Shown piece after piece: positions 34,884-44,164 of a stretch of DNA of 53,219 nt; the first letter of the stretch is position 1; each line of letters starts with the position of its first letter. The notes below the pieces were generated by a model, which worked only from the letters and a program-made list of their open reading frames with translations, ran no database searches and was not told the origin of the DNA. The DNA comes from Deltaproteobacteria bacterium. GTDB taxonomy: Bacteria; Myxococcota_A; UBA796; JAFGLY01. Position numbers and translations under genes: made by a program. The stretch lies in NCBI GenBank assembly GCA_016927815.1, contig JAFGLY010000164.1, forward strand, positions 1 through 53,219, in the 5' to 3' direction.

Positions 34884-35798
34884 CTACAGGTCCGGGTACA
34901 GCTCGCGCATCGCCAGCTTGGGTCTCCGGTCCAAGGTGAACAGGCCCCAGTGCTTCTCCGGCTCGTCCGGATCCGGGGAACCCTTCCACGGCTCGTCGAA
35001 GGCCTCGAACACGAAGGTCAGGACCCGGTGCTCCTCGCTCCAGCGAGAGAGCTCCCGGTAGTACCGGGCCTGGAGGAGTGGGCTGGCGTTGCGCGGGTCG
35101 ATGCCCCTCCCGCTGGAGCGCGTGGTCCAGCCCGCCTCGGTGATCACCACCGGCTTGCCGGGGTAGCGCTCCGCGACCCTCCGCCAGTCGCCGTCGGTGG
35201 TGCCGATGGCCTCGTCGATGGAGCGGTACTCCCACACCGGGTAGGTGTGCACCGACAGGAAGTCCAACTCTGCCGCCAGGGGGGCGAGCTTGCCCAGCCA
35301 GGGCACGTGGTTCTCGCAGAAGGTCACCGGCTGGGTGACGGCGGCCCGGATGCGGCCCGCGTGGTGGATGACCCGGTCCACGGGGACCAGGTGGTCCGTC
35401 CAATCGACGGTGGCTTCGTTTCCTGCGGACACCGAGGCCACGATGCCGGGGTATCGGCGAGCCAGGGCGATCGCACGGTCCACTTCCTCTTCGTTGGCGG
35501 CCGCGTTGGCCGCGAGTCGCGCCGGGCTGTGCACGCCGCCCCACGGGCAGGCCGGATTGCTCACCTCGGCGGCGAGGTACGCACCGAGCATCACCCGCAG
35601 CGGCAGGCCCAGGCGCTCGATGGCCGAGAGCACCAGTTCGGCATGGGGCCCGGCGTCGTAGAGTCGAAGCAGGCGCCAGTGCCGGACGAGGATCCATAGG
35701 TCCTCCTCGACCTGGGCGGGAGAGGGGAAGATCCCCTCCTCGGGGCTCTGGCCCTCCCGGTAGCCCGAGTAGCAGATCCCCTGGAACTCACTCGGCAA
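34884..35798 (-). CDS. GH17-family beta-1,3-glucanase or transglycosylase 1
   Basis: A 304-residue TIM-barrel protein of GH17. The acid/base Glu128 lies in VSAGNEATVDW and the nucleophile Glu221 in VVITEAGWTTR. Family stretches GICYSGYREGQ, LLRLYDAGPHAELVL and FVFEAFDEPWKG are present. It has no signal peptide, so it appears cytoplasmic. The start is a TTG at 35798, inside the end of the upstream GH17 gene, with GGAG upstream; the overlap suggests coupled translation. It is closely similar in motif order to the lipoprotein GH17 at 36753, pointing to duplication. GH17 enzymes either hydrolyse or transglycosylate beta-1,3-glucans. Confidence 0.85.
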   Translation of the reverse strand: MPSEFQGICYSGYREGQSPEEGIFPSPAQVEEDLWILVRHWRLLRLYDAGPHAELVLSAIERLGLPLRVMLGAYLAAEVSNPACPWGGVHSPARLAANAAANEEEVDRAIALARRYPGIVASVSAGNEATVDWTDHLVPVDRVIHHAGRIRAAVTQPVTFCENHVPWLGKLAPLAAELDFLSVHTYPVWEYRSIDEAIGTTDGDWRRVAERYPGKPVVITEAGWTTRSSGRGIDPRNASPLLQARYYRELSRWSEEHRVLTFVFEAFDEPWKGSPDPDEPEKHWGLFTLDRRPKLAMRELYPDL

Positions 35799-36705
35799 TC
35801 TTCAGGCTCCCGCGGGAGTCCCACAGGCCCCAGTACGCGCCGCAGTCCCCCTCCGGGCCGAACTTCCAGGCCTCGTCGAAGGCGGAGAACCAGAACATGT
35901 CCATCTCGAGCCGGTCGGCCCAGGTGATGAGGTTCAGGGCGTAGAGTGCCATGTTCCGCAGCGAGGGCACCGCGTCGCCCACCGGGCTCCCAGCGCTGGG
36001 CCACCCGGTCTCGGCGATGAGGATGGGCCGGCCCGCCGACACGGCCTGCACCCGGCGCACCATCTCCTCCGCATAGGCGGGCGACCGCTCCAGGGGGACC
36101 TTCTCCCAGAACGGGTAGCAGTTGATGGGCAGGAAGTCGCAAGCGTCCACCAGGGCCGGGTGCTGGGGGAACAGGAAGTAGGCGTCCACGGTGGCCACGG
36201 GTACCCCGGGTAGGGCCGCCTTCACCTGGTGGAGCAGACCCACGAGCTCCTCCTCGGACATCTCCCCCCGGAGCAGTACCTCGTTGCCCACCGCGACCCG
36301 GTCGGCGTGGCCGGCCCGGGCGACCTCGACGACGGCGGCGATCTCCGCGGCGTTCTTCTCCCGGTCCTCGCCGATCCATGCCCCCACGAGGGTGCGGAGG
36401 CCCCACTCCCGGGCGAGGCGGGGGGCATGCTCGTTGCCCTCGATGCACGAGAAGGTACGGATCCACCGGGTATAGGGAGCAATGCGCGCCAGACGGGCGC
36501 GCACCTGATCCTCGGAGAGCACGGACTGGAGCTCGGGCCCCTGGCCCTCCTGGTAGGCGCTGAAGCACAGGCCGTGCAGCTTGAGGTCGAGCAGCTTGCG
36601 GAGGCGGGCGAGGAGCTCGGCAGTGGGGAGATCCTGGAACGACAGGGTGCTGTCGGCCCGGAAGCCGGCCATCCACTCGGCGCCCTGGATGTGGAGCACG
36701 CCCAT
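35788..36705 (-). CDS. GH17-like glucanase or transglycosylase 2
   Basis: A 305-residue protein with GH17 features but more divergent than its two neighbours. It shows LHGLCFSAYQEGQGP, RVAVGNEVLLRGEMS (acid/base Glu), INCYPFWEKVP, PILIAETGWPSAGSPVG (nucleophile Glu) and FWFSAFDEAWK. No signal peptide is present. AGGAAGG lies upstream of the ATG. The motif set with WPSAG after the nucleophile is closer to fungal/plant-type GH17 spelling than the other two copies. It overlaps the downstream GH17 by 11 bp. Confidence 0.83.
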   Translation of the reverse strand: MGVLHIQGAEWMAGFRADSTLSFQDLPTAELLARLRKLLDLKLHGLCFSAYQEGQGPELQSVLSEDQVRARLARIAPYTRWIRTFSCIEGNEHAPRLAREWGLRTLVGAWIGEDREKNAAEIAAVVEVARAGHADRVAVGNEVLLRGEMSEEELVGLLHQVKAALPGVPVATVDAYFLFPQHPALVDACDFLPINCYPFWEKVPLERSPAYAEEMVRRVQAVSAGRPILIAETGWPSAGSPVGDAVPSLRNMALYALNLITWADRLEMDMFWFSAFDEAWKFGPEGDCGAYWGLWDSRGSLKIAE

Positions 36706-36752
36706 GGTTCCTTCCTGGGATCGGATCGCGGTTCCCTAACGCTCGGGTCCGC

Positions 36753-37793
36753 CTACCGCGCGAGACCCGGGTACAGCTCGCGCACGACCCGCTTGGGCTT
36801 CCGATCGACCGTGAACAGGCCCCAGTGCTTCTCGGCGCCCAGGGGGTCGTCGGGATTGCCCTTCCAGTCCTCGTCGAAGGCCTCGAACCAGAAGGTGGTC
36901 GTGTTCGTCTGCGCGGCCCAGGCGGTGAGCTCGCGGTAGTAGCGGGCCTGGCTCTCCTCGCTGGCGCGCTCGCCGAACTCCGAGGCGACCGTGGCCCAGC
37001 CCGCCTCGCCGATGGCCAGGGGAACCCCGGGGAGCGCAGCCCGGACCGCGGCCAGGTTCTCCAAGGTGTAGGGCATGGCCTGGTCCACGTCGCGGCCCTC
37101 CCAGGCCGGATAGGTGTGGACCAGGGCCAGATCGACCACCGGTCCCAGGGCATCGGCGTGCTCCACCCAGGCCGCGTAGTTGTCCGCGGTGGTCACCGGA
37201 ACATCGACCGCCTCCTTCACCTGCCGGAGGTAGCCTGCCATGGTGCCGATGGGGACCAGGTGGTCGTTCCAGGTGACCAGGGCCTCGTTGCCCACGTTCA
37301 CCGCCACCACCACCTGGGAGTGGGCCCGGGCCAGGGCGACGACCCGCGTCACCTCCGCGCGGTTGCGCGCGGCCTGGGCGGACAGCACCTCGGGGGGCAC
37401 GGGCTCGATGACCCACTCGCAACCCTCGTGGTTGCTCACCTCGCCTTCGAGCCACGCCCCGAGCATCACCTTCACCGGCAGCCCGCCCTCCGCGATGACT
37501 TCGAGGACGTCGGCCGAGTGGGGCCCGGCGTCGTACAGGCGGATGAGCCCGAAGTTGCCGTCCCGGGTGAGCAGGTCCAGGTCCTCGCGGATCTGGTCCC
37601 GCGTGGGATAGGCGCCGCCATCGCCCCGGTCGGGGTGCTGGCCGGACCGGTAGCCCGAGTAGGCGAGCCCGAGGGAGAAGCCCGCGAGGCGGGCCTCGAG
37701 CGGCTGGACGACGGGGGAGGGCCCGGGCTTGGCGGCGGGCGACGCGCCGGGTGGCCCACAGGCGACGAGGAACGCGAGGAAGGGGATGGACAT
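36753..37793 (-). CDS. GH17-family glucanase lipoprotein 3
   Basis: A 346-residue lipoprotein (MSIPFLAFLVAC, Cys12) with a Pro/Ala-rich linker and a GH17 domain. Visible stretches are GLAYSGYRSGQHP, LIRLYDAGPHSADVL, VAVNVGNEALVTW (acid/base Glu), VPLAIGEAGWATV (nucleophile Glu), and FWFEAFDEDWKG. It is the membrane-anchored first gene of the three-gene GH17 set. The frame stays open upstream to 37994, through a likely transposase remnant. The ATG at 37793 is chosen because the signal peptide starts there; no good ribosome binding site precedes it. A weak TATCCT lies 6 bp before the ATG. Confidence 0.82.
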   Translation of the reverse strand: MSIPFLAFLVACGPPGASPAAKPGPSPVVQPLEARLAGFSLGLAYSGYRSGQHPDRGDGGAYPTRDQIREDLDLLTRDGNFGLIRLYDAGPHSADVLEVIAEGGLPVKVMLGAWLEGEVSNHEGCEWVIEPVPPEVLSAQAARNRAEVTRVVALARAHSQVVVAVNVGNEALVTWNDHLVPIGTMAGYLRQVKEAVDVPVTTADNYAAWVEHADALGPVVDLALVHTYPAWEGRDVDQAMPYTLENLAAVRAALPGVPLAIGEAGWATVASEFGERASEESQARYYRELTAWAAQTNTTTFWFEAFDEDWKGNPDDPLGAEKHWGLFTVDRKPKRVVRELYPGLAR

Positions 37794-37837
37794 GCGACAG
37801 GATAGCACGGCGAGGACGCTGCCTCCGCGCTGGGGCA

Positions 37838-37958
37838 TAGGCACGATGAAGGAAGGGTCGAGGGCCACGCGTCGCCGGACGGCGAGGCGCCGCGCATCGC
37901 CCGGGAACAGGGGGGTGCGCTCCTCGGAGGCGAGTGTGAGGTGGTGCCACGCGGTCAT
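37838..37958 (-). pseudogene. Probable RAYT (REP-associated Y1 transposase) N-terminal remnant
   Basis: An ATG at 37958 encodes MTAWHHLTLASEERTPLFPG and then DARRLAVRRRVA, with about 85 % G/C at third positions, so it looks truly coding. The WHHLTLA and LFPGDARR elements resemble the N-terminus of REP-associated tyrosine transposases of the IS200-like Y1 class. The DDH-H catalytic motif and the tyrosine are missing, as the sequence runs in frame straight into the GH17 lipoprotein. It is preceded, on its 5' side, by the palindromic repeats at 37971-38118, as expected for a RAYT with its REP sequences. The family call is tentative. Confidence 0.4.
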
Positions 37959-37970
37959 GGGAACTCCAGC

Positions 37971-38118
37971 GGAAGAAACTCGGGAGGTAAGCACTTACCC
38001 ACGGTGTTGTTTCCTCTCTGGAGGTAGTAACTCGTCGGGTAGAGCCTTACCCCTGGAATTACTTCCTCTACAGAGGAAGGAACGATTGGGGTAACCGACT
38101 ACCCCCGGACTTGCTTCC
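37971..38118. repeat. Three tandem 52-bp units with nested inverted repeats
   Basis: Units begin near 37971, 38022 and 38074. Each has an outer pair of arms and an inner pair of arms. Unit A: GGAAGAAAC/GTTGTTTCC outside (7 of 9 paired) and GGTAAG/CTTACC inside (37986-37991, 37994-37999). Unit B: AGGTAGTAA/TTACTTCCT and GGGTA/TACCC (38037-38041, 38048-38052). Unit C: GGAAGGAA/TTGCTTCC and GGGGTA/TACCCC (38088-38093, 38100-38105). The inner arms differ between units but stay complementary, which supports selection for a stem. The joint between B and C is also palindromic (TTCCTCT/AGAGGAA). Next to a RAYT-like remnant, these are best read as REP/REPIN-like elements. Confidence 0.75.
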
Positions 38119-38145
38119 GCGGCGCTCCACTCCGGGACGCGCCGC
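38119..38145 (-). terminator. Perfect 7-bp hairpin at the end of the TrmH-type gene
   Basis: GCGGCGC (38119-38125) pairs with GCGCCGC (38139-38145) across a 13-base loop, starting at the stop codon of the methyltransferase gene on the minus strand. No T-run follows. It may end the methyltransferase transcript, or be a further hairpin of the adjacent repeat array, since on the minus strand it is directly preceded by GTAG. Confidence 0.4.
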
Positions 38146-38966
38146 TACACCCGGCCCCTCCGTCCCGCCTCCTGGCGGACCTTCTCGAAGATCAGGACCC
38201 CTGCGGCCACCGAGAGGTTGAGCGACTCGAGATCGCCCGCGAGCGGGATGCCGGCGAGTGCGTCGCAGCGCTTGCGCAATGGTGGGGTGAGCCCCTTGTC
38301 CTCGCCGCCGAGCACGAGCGCCAGCGGGCCGGTGAGATCCAGGCTCCAGGGCGGCGCACCGTCCGAATCGGCGCCCACGATCCGCACCCCCCGGCGGCGG
38401 AGCGTGGCGAGGCAGGAGGAGATCCCCTCCCGGACCACGGGAACCGCCTCCGCCGCGCCCATGGCCACGCGCTGGACCACGGCCGTGACGCCCTTGCCGC
38501 GCACGGTGGGCACCACCACGCCGTGCACGCCTCCACCCAGCGCGCTGCGCAGCACGGCGCCCAGGTTGTGCTCGTACTGGGGCTCGTCTATGAGCACCAG
38601 GAAGGGATCCTCCCCTTGGCACTCGATTTGGTCGAGGAGGTCCCGGAAGGTGAGGTCCGGCAGGGGTTCGGCCCACGCGATCACGCCGTTGTGCACGCCC
38701 GTCACGCTCGCCCGATCGAGGGACGGCCGGGGCACCGATTCGACGGGTGCGCCGCTCCTGGCGGCCAGGTCGAGGATTTCCGCCACCTTGTCCTCGCGCC
38801 GGGCATGGTCGTCCAGGTGGATCCGGACCACCCGTCGCCGGGCACGCCGAAGGCACTCCAGGACCGGGTTGCGTCCCTCGAGGACGTCGAGGCCCGGGGG
38901 AGTCCGGAGCGTGGGCTGCCCCGGAGAAGGGCCGTGGGGTCGGCTCCAGGGGCGACCAGGCTTCAT
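38145..38966 (-). CDS. TrmH/SpoU-family RNA 2'-O-methyltransferase (RlmB-like)
   Basis: A 273-residue SPOUT-class enzyme. An N-terminal substrate-binding domain ([15 protein letters not shown]) is followed by a knotted catalytic domain with [21 protein letters not shown] (motif 1, with Glu-His instead of the more usual Asp-Pro-x-N), [20 protein letters not shown] (motif 2) and [20 protein letters not shown] (motif 3). It methylates 2'-OH of a guanosine in rRNA or tRNA; RlmB-type 23S rRNA modification is the most likely role. The ATG at 38966 has GGGAGG upstream and overlaps the stop of the YgiQ gene (ATGA). Confidence 0.85.
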   Translation of the reverse strand: MKPGRPWSRPHGPSPGQPTLRTPPGLDVLEGRNPVLECLRRARRRVVRIHLDDHARREDKVAEILDLAARSGAPVESVPRPSLDRASVTGVHNGVIAWAEPLPDLTFRDLLDQIECQGEDPFLVLIDEPQYEHNLGAVLRSALGGGVHGVVVPTVRGKGVTAVVQRVAMGAAEAVPVVREGISSCLATLRRRGVRIVGADSDGAPPWSLDLTGPLALVLGGEDKGLTPPLRKRCDALAGIPLAGDLESLNLSVAAGVLIFEKVRQEAGRRGRV

Positions 38967-40852
38967 CGGTCCTCCCGATCGTGCCCGCCACGGCGGGACC
39001 GTTCCTCGGGCCGGGGCCGCCAGGCAGCCCGGATCGACCCGGGGGGGACGAGGCATCCTGGGCCGTAACCGATGAGGTCTGGGCGGCCGAAGGCCCGGAG
39101 GGCCTCCCGGACCTCGGGCCACGCCTCTCGCTTCCAGGCGTAGAGAAGCGCCCGCTGCCGGGCGCGGTCCCGCGGGTCGCGGGCCACGGGCACCGGCTCG
39201 CCGGTGAGCGGATCCCGCCCGGTCACGTACATGGCGGTGGCGAGCGTGGAGGGTGTGGGCACGAAGAGCTGGGCCTGCCGGGGCTGGAGGCCCGCGTCCT
39301 TCAACGCCAGGGCCAGCGCCACGGCTTCCTCCGGCCCGGCGCCCGGGTGCGCGGCGATCAGGTAGACCACGAGCGCCCCGTGCAGTCTGCCAGAGCCCTC
39401 GTCGAACAGGCGACGAAAGGCCAGGAAGGTGTCCCAGGGGGGCTTGCGCATGGCCCGGAGCACCGCCGGAGCTGCATGCTCCGGGGCCACGGTCAGTCGC
39501 CCCGAGGTGTGGTAGGCGGCCAGGTCCCGGACGAAGCCGGGGTCGCGGATCGCGAGGTCATGGCGGATGCCCGACCCCACGAAGACGTGCTTCACGCCCG
39601 GCAGGGCGGCGAGTCGGGCCAGGAGCGCCCGGTAGGGACCGTGGTCCGTTCGGAGGTGTGGGCAGATCGCGGGGTGGAGGCAGGAGGCTCGGCGGCAGGT
39701 GGCCTCGGTGGCCGGATCCTGGCAGCCCATGCCATAGAGGTTGGCCGTGGGGCCGCCCACATCGGCAATCGTGCCGCGCCACCCGGGAGCGGCGGCCAGC
39801 GATCGAACCTCGGCCTCGACAGAAGCGGGCGTGCGGCTCGTGACGTGGCGTCCCTGGTGCAGCGTGATGGCGCAGAAGGCGCAGCCGCCCGCGCAGCCAC
39901 GGGTGACGGTGATCGAGCCACGGACCGCCTCGAAGGCCGGGATCGGCTCGGTGTAGGACGGGTGGGGCGCGCGGGCGTAGGGCAGCGTGTGGACCCGATC
40001 CAGTTCTTCGGGAGAGAGGGGCTCGGCCGGAGGGAGGCACACCACCGATCGACGGCCGTAGCGCTGCACGAGCGTGCGGCCCCGTGACGGGTGCGCCTCC
40101 TCGTACAGCGCGCGGGTGAGGTCCGCGAGGCGTCCGGAGTCGGCCTCCAGAGCCTCCCAAGCAGAGACCTCCCGGCCGTCGGGCACGGATTCGCGCTCGC
40201 CCGCCACCCAGGCCGTCCCCGGGATGTCCCGACACGCTGCGAGCGGGAAACCGGCAGCGAGGCGCCGGGCGATCTCGAAAACCGCACGCTCGCCCATGCC
40301 GTGCACGAGCAGGTCGGCCTTGGCGTCCACGAGGATGGACCTGCGGATCCGTGCCGTGGCGAAGTCCCAGTGCGCGAGGCGCCGCAGGCTCGCCTCCACC
40401 CCGCCGAGCACCACGGGCACCCCGGAGAACGCCTCGTGGCAGCGGGCCGTGTACGCGATGGTCGCACGTTCGGGGCGCAGGCCCGGACGCCCGCCCGGGG
40501 AGTAGGCGTCGTCGTTGCGCACCTTGCCCGCTGCGGTGCGGGCGTTCACCACCGAGTCCAGGTTGCCGGCCGTGACCCCGAAGAAGAGCCGCGGGCGGCC
40601 GAGTGCGCGGAAGGCCTCGGGCCCGTCCCACCGGGGCTGGGCGATCACGCCCACCGTGAACCCGTGGGCTTCCAGCCAGCGACCCACCACCGCCACCCCG
40701 AACGAGGGGTCGTCCACGTAGGCGTCGCCGGTGACGAGCACCACGTCGGGGGGAATACCCCCGGCCTCGGCCAGCGTGGTCGGGAGGAATCGGGGGACGG
40801 GGGTCGATGCGGGCACGCCGCCATCCTGCCCGATCCGACCTTTCCGCGCCAT
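38963..40852 (-). CDS. YgiQ-family radical SAM protein
   Basis: A 629-residue protein of the YgiQ (UPF0313) family. An N-terminal B12-binding-like or YgiQ-specific domain contains [20 protein letters not shown] and [19 protein letters not shown]. The radical-SAM cluster motif follows as [12 protein letters not shown] (CxxxCxxC). Then come [21 protein letters not shown] and a basic tail. The biochemical role of YgiQ proteins is unknown. It is translationally coupled to the downstream TrmH-type gene. The start at 40852 (MARKGRIGQ) is the first ATG that includes the conserved N-terminus; a slightly later start cannot be excluded. Confidence 0.85.
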   Translation of the reverse strand: MARKGRIGQDGGVPASTPVPRFLPTTLAEAGGIPPDVVLVTGDAYVDDPSFGVAVVGRWLEAHGFTVGVIAQPRWDGPEAFRALGRPRLFFGVTAGNLDSVVNARTAAGKVRNDDAYSPGGRPGLRPERATIAYTARCHEAFSGVPVVLGGVEASLRRLAHWDFATARIRRSILVDAKADLLVHGMGERAVFEIARRLAAGFPLAACRDIPGTAWVAGERESVPDGREVSAWEALEADSGRLADLTRALYEEAHPSRGRTLVQRYGRRSVVCLPPAEPLSPEELDRVHTLPYARAPHPSYTEPIPAFEAVRGSITVTRGCAGGCAFCAITLHQGRHVTSRTPASVEAEVRSLAAAPGWRGTIADVGGPTANLYGMGCQDPATEATCRRASCLHPAICPHLRTDHGPYRALLARLAALPGVKHVFVGSGIRHDLAIRDPGFVRDLAAYHTSGRLTVAPEHAAPAVLRAMRKPPWDTFLAFRRLFDEGSGRLHGALVVYLIAAHPGAGPEEAVALALALKDAGLQPRQAQLFVPTPSTLATAMYVTGRDPLTGEPVPVARDPRDRARQRALLYAWKREAWPEVREALRAFGRPDLIGYGPGCLVPPGSIRAAWRPRPEERSRRGGHDREDR

Positions 40853-40871
40853 GCCGGGAGCGGTCGCCTCC

Positions 40872-42614
40872 CTACTCCGGGTGCGCGGCCTTCCAGAGGG
40901 GATCGGCCTCCTGGAGGGTACGGCGCAGCACCTTGCCCACCAGGCTCTTGGGCAGTTCGTCCCGGAACTCGATCCAGGAGGGCACCTTGTACTTGGTCAT
41001 GTTGGCCCGGCACCACTCCAGGAGGGCCTCCTCGGTGAGCTTGCCCTTCCACTCCGGACGGAGCACCACCCAGGCCTTGATCCGCTCGCCGGCCTCCACG
41101 TCCGGCAGGCCGGCCACGGCCACCTCCAGCACGCCCTCGTGCGTGCCCACGTATTCCTCGACCTCCTTGGGGTAGACCGAAAACCCCTTGTGCTTGATGA
41201 GCTGCTTCAGCCGGTCCGAGATCGTGACGCGGCCCTGCTCGTCCATCCAGCCGATGTCGCCCGTGCGCAGCCAGCGCTTGCCGTCCATCTCCACGATGGT
41301 CTCGGCCGTGGCCTCGGGCTGGTCGAGGTAGCCCACCATCACCTGGGGCCCGGCCACCAGCAGCTCTCCCGGATGCTCGGGGCCGGGTGGGAGGGTCCTG
41401 GTGGGATCGGTCGGATCCGCGATCCGCCACTCCGTTCCCGGGAAGGGGAGGCCGATCGTGCCGATCTTGCGGTTGCCCCAGAACGGCCCGGCGCACACCA
41501 CCGGGGTGGCCTCGGTGAGGCCGTACCCCTCGGAGAGCTTGCCGCCGGTATTCCTCTCGAACGCCTCCTGCACGGGCCGGTGGAGGGGCCCGGCACCCGA
41601 GACGCACAGCGTGAGCCGGGAGAGGTCGCGGTTCTCGATGCCCGGGAACTCGGCGAGCTTCTGGAAGAGGATCTCGGCGCCCGGGTAGAGCGCGCCCTCG
41701 GGCGGGGCCAGCGTCTCGATCCGGCGGATGAGCTCGTCGGTGGGCGGTGGCTTGGGGAAGAGCATCATCCAGCACCCGCAGGCGATGCTGATGTTCATCA
41801 CGCAGGTGTGCGCGAACGAGTGGAAGAGCGGGAGCACGCCGACGTCGCACGCCCCGGGCTGGGCCTTGTAGAGCCAGGCTGCGCTCTGCAGGGCGTTGGA
41901 CACGCAGTTGAAGTGCGACAGCACCGCGGCCTTGGGGACGCCGGTGGTGCCGCCGGTCATGATGTAGGTGGCCGGATGCGTGCGGACGTCGATCTCCACC
42001 TTGGGCACGTCGGGCGGCGTGCGGCACAGGTCCTTGAACCGGAGCGCATCCGGAGGCACCGGGCCGGTCGGAATCTTCTTCAGGAGGCGTCCGAGGAAGC
42101 GTTTCAACGGGCTGAGCGCGAGATCCGCGATGTTGGAGGCGATCACCAGCCGGAAGGGCGCCTGCTCGCGGATGGGGGCCACCGAGGGCTCGTACAGGGC
42201 ATCGAGCACGATGAGGACCTTGGCGTGGACGGTCTCGAGCTGGTGGAGGATCTCGCCCGGCTTGTAGGTGGGGTTCACGCCCGAGAGGATCGCGCCCAGG
42301 CGCGCGCAGGCGTAGTACGCCACCACGTACTGGATGGAGTTGGGCAGGAGTGCGGCCACCACGTCGCCCTTCTGCACCCCGGCCCTGTGGAGGCCGGTCG
42401 CGAAGCGGTCCACGAGGTCGTCGAGTTCGCGGTAGGTCACCCAGGTGTCGAGGAACCAGATGGCGGGCTGGTCCGGCCACTTCACGACGGATTCCTTCAG
42501 GAACTCGCCCAGCGTCTTCTCCGGGAACTCCATGTTCTTGGGCACCTCGTCGGGCCAACCGGCCTCGGAGGTGAACCAGGGGCGGCTCTCGTCCACGTGA
42601 AAGGGGTTCGGCAT
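40872..42614 (-). CDS. Acyl-CoA synthetase (AMP-forming), long/medium chain
   Basis: A 580-residue adenylate-forming enzyme. The P-loop-like motif [18 protein letters not shown], the A5 motif [13 protein letters not shown], the A7 stretch [20 protein letters not shown], and the catalytic lysine region SLVGKVLRR near the C-terminus are all present. It activates a fatty or other carboxylic acid to its CoA thioester through an acyl-AMP; the exact chain length is not readable. The ATG at 42614 has GGAGG upstream. An in-frame ATG further up would add a non-conserved leader. It follows the YgiQ gene's operon direction with a 19-bp gap. Confidence 0.9.
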   Translation of the reverse strand: MPNPFHVDESRPWFTSEAGWPDEVPKNMEFPEKTLGEFLKESVVKWPDQPAIWFLDTWVTYRELDDLVDRFATGLHRAGVQKGDVVAALLPNSIQYVVAYYACARLGAILSGVNPTYKPGEILHQLETVHAKVLIVLDALYEPSVAPIREQAPFRLVIASNIADLALSPLKRFLGRLLKKIPTGPVPPDALRFKDLCRTPPDVPKVEIDVRTHPATYIMTGGTTGVPKAAVLSHFNCVSNALQSAAWLYKAQPGACDVGVLPLFHSFAHTCVMNISIACGCWMMLFPKPPPTDELIRRIETLAPPEGALYPGAEILFQKLAEFPGIENRDLSRLTLCVSGAGPLHRPVQEAFERNTGGKLSEGYGLTEATPVVCAGPFWGNRKIGTIGLPFPGTEWRIADPTDPTRTLPPGPEHPGELLVAGPQVMVGYLDQPEATAETIVEMDGKRWLRTGDIGWMDEQGRVTISDRLKQLIKHKGFSVYPKEVEEYVGTHEGVLEVAVAGLPDVEAGERIKAWVVLRPEWKGKLTEEALLEWCRANMTKYKVPSWIEFRDELPKSLVGKVLRRTLQEADPLWKAAHPE

Positions 42615-42647
42615 GTCGGCCTCCTGCGGCCTGGCGGGGGGTCCACC

Positions 42648-42659
42648 GCGGCATGCCGC
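42648..42659. promoter_or_regulatory. 12-bp palindrome upstream of the acyl-CoA synthetase
   Basis: GCGGCATGCCGC is a perfect palindrome 34 bp upstream of the acyl-CoA synthetase start, in the 174-bp gap that separates it from phoH. A TACGAT hexamer on the minus strand (42665-42660) sits directly before it and could be a -10 box. A repressor site is a reasonable reading. The rest of 42615-42788 shows nothing I can name. Confidence 0.3.
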
Positions 42660-42788
42660 ATCGTAGAAGCCCACGGAGGGGGAGGGAAGGCCCCCCCGCT
42701 TGACGCGGCCGGTTCACCTCGTGACCGACGGGCTTCCGGCCGGACGTGTCGCCCTGGCGGTCGCGGTGTCCGCGGCGCGCGGTCCGCT

Positions 42789-44150
42789 CTACAGCAGCTG
42801 GGCTGCGAGCTCGGCGAGCTCGCTGCGCTCCCCCTTCCGGAGCGTGACGTGGCCGGCCAGCGCAGACTCCTTGAAGCGCTCGGTCACGAACGTGAGTCCG
42901 TTGGAGGTGGCGTCCACGTAGGGATTGTCGATCTGGTAGGGGTCACCGGTGAGCACCACCTTGGTGCCCTCGCCCGCCCGGGTGACCACGGTCTTGACCT
43001 CGTGCGGCGTGAGGTTCTGCGCCTCGTCGATCACCAGGAACTGGCGCGGGATCGAGCGGCCCCGGATGTAGGTCAGGGGTTCGACCTCGATGATCTTCTG
43101 GTCGAGGAGGGCCTGGTAGGAGGGCGCGCCCCGGCTTCGGGACGGCCCGGCCGCTCCCTCGCCATCGGTCCCGCCGATCAGCAGCTCGAGGTTGTCGAAG
43201 ATGGGCTTCATCCAGGGATTCAGCTTCTCGTTCACATCCCCGGGCAGAAAGCCGATGTCCTTGCCGAGCGGGAAGATGGGGCGCGCGACCACGAGGCGGT
43301 GGTAGGCCCCCTCGTCCGCGACCTTGGCCAGACCGCAGGCCATGGCGAGCAGCGTCTTGCCCGTGCCCGCGATCCCGGCCAGCGTGACGAGGCGGATCGT
43401 GTCGTCGAGCAGGAGGTCCACCGCGAAGATCTGCTCCTTGTTCCGCGGAAAGATCCCCCACACGGCCTCCTTGGTGCGGGTCACGCGGCGCAGGCGCTGC
43501 TGGCGTGCGTCGTACCGGACCATGGCCGTGGTGGACTCGGTCTCCTCCGATCGGAGCACCGCGAACTGGTTGGGGAAGAGGCCCGCTTCCTCCCAGGGTA
43601 CCCACCCCCGCTGGTAGAGGTCGAGGATCACCTTCTCAGGCAGCACCTTCTCCACCACCCCCGCGTAGTGCTCGTCCACCTCGATGTGGGCTTCGGCGAA
43701 GTCCTCGGCCTGCACTCCGAGCGCGTCCGCCTTGAGTCGCATGTTGACGTCGCGGGTGACGAACGTGACCCGATCGGCTCCGTGCTCGCGCGACAGCCGT
43801 GCCACCGTGGCCAGGATCCGGTTGTCGTTGCTGGGTTCGGCGAAGGCTGCGGGCAGGATGGCGTCGTGGTTGCCGAGGTCTACCGTCAGCCGTCCCCCGC
43901 CGGGCAGGGGCACGCCTCGGGCCAGGGATCCTCCGGCCCGGAGCTGGTCCAGCGTGCGGGAGATCGTTCGGGCGTTGCGGCCGGTCTCGTTGAGATCCCT
44001 CTTGAACTTGTCGATCTCCTCGATGACCGTGATGGGGAGCACCACGTCGTTCTTCCCGAAGCCATGGATCGCCGTGGCGTCGTAGAGCAGGACGTTGGTG
44101 TCCAGGACGTACAGGCGCTGGCCGGTGGTCCGGCGGTGGGTTGCAGCCAC
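42789..44150 (-). CDS. PIN-PhoH family ATPase/ribonuclease-like protein
   Basis: A 453-residue two-domain protein. The N-terminal PIN nuclease domain starts RLYVLDTNVLLYD and carries conserved acidic residues (EEIDKFKRDLNETGRNAR, VTFVTRDVNMRLKA). The C-terminal PhoH ATPase domain has the P-loop GIAGTGKTLLAMACGL and the Walker-B-like FLVIDEAQNLTPHEVKTVVTRAG. Such PhoH2/YlaK-type proteins are linked to RNA processing. It begins with a GTG 14 bp after the preceding gene's stop, and ends a long co-oriented cluster that begins with rluA. Confidence 0.88.
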   Translation of the reverse strand: MAATHRRTTGQRLYVLDTNVLLYDATAIHGFGKNDVVLPITVIEEIDKFKRDLNETGRNARTISRTLDQLRAGGSLARGVPLPGGGRLTVDLGNHDAILPAAFAEPSNDNRILATVARLSREHGADRVTFVTRDVNMRLKADALGVQAEDFAEAHIEVDEHYAGVVEKVLPEKVILDLYQRGWVPWEEAGLFPNQFAVLRSEETESTTAMVRYDARQQRLRRVTRTKEAVWGIFPRNKEQIFAVDLLLDDTIRLVTLAGIAGTGKTLLAMACGLAKVADEGAYHRLVVARPIFPLGKDIGFLPGDVNEKLNPWMKPIFDNLELLIGGTDGEGAAGPSRSRGAPSYQALLDQKIIEVEPLTYIRGRSIPRQFLVIDEAQNLTPHEVKTVVTRAGEGTKVVLTGDPYQIDNPYVDATSNGLTFVTERFKESALAGHVTLRKGERSELAELAAQLL

Positions 44151-44164
44151 GAGGGAGTCCGGGC

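Noticed and set aside
37971-38118. CRISPR array or simple intrinsic terminator for the triple hairpin array
   Set aside because: Units carry internal symmetric arms rather than repeat-spacer structure, there is no T-run, and three tandem hairpins are not needed for termination.
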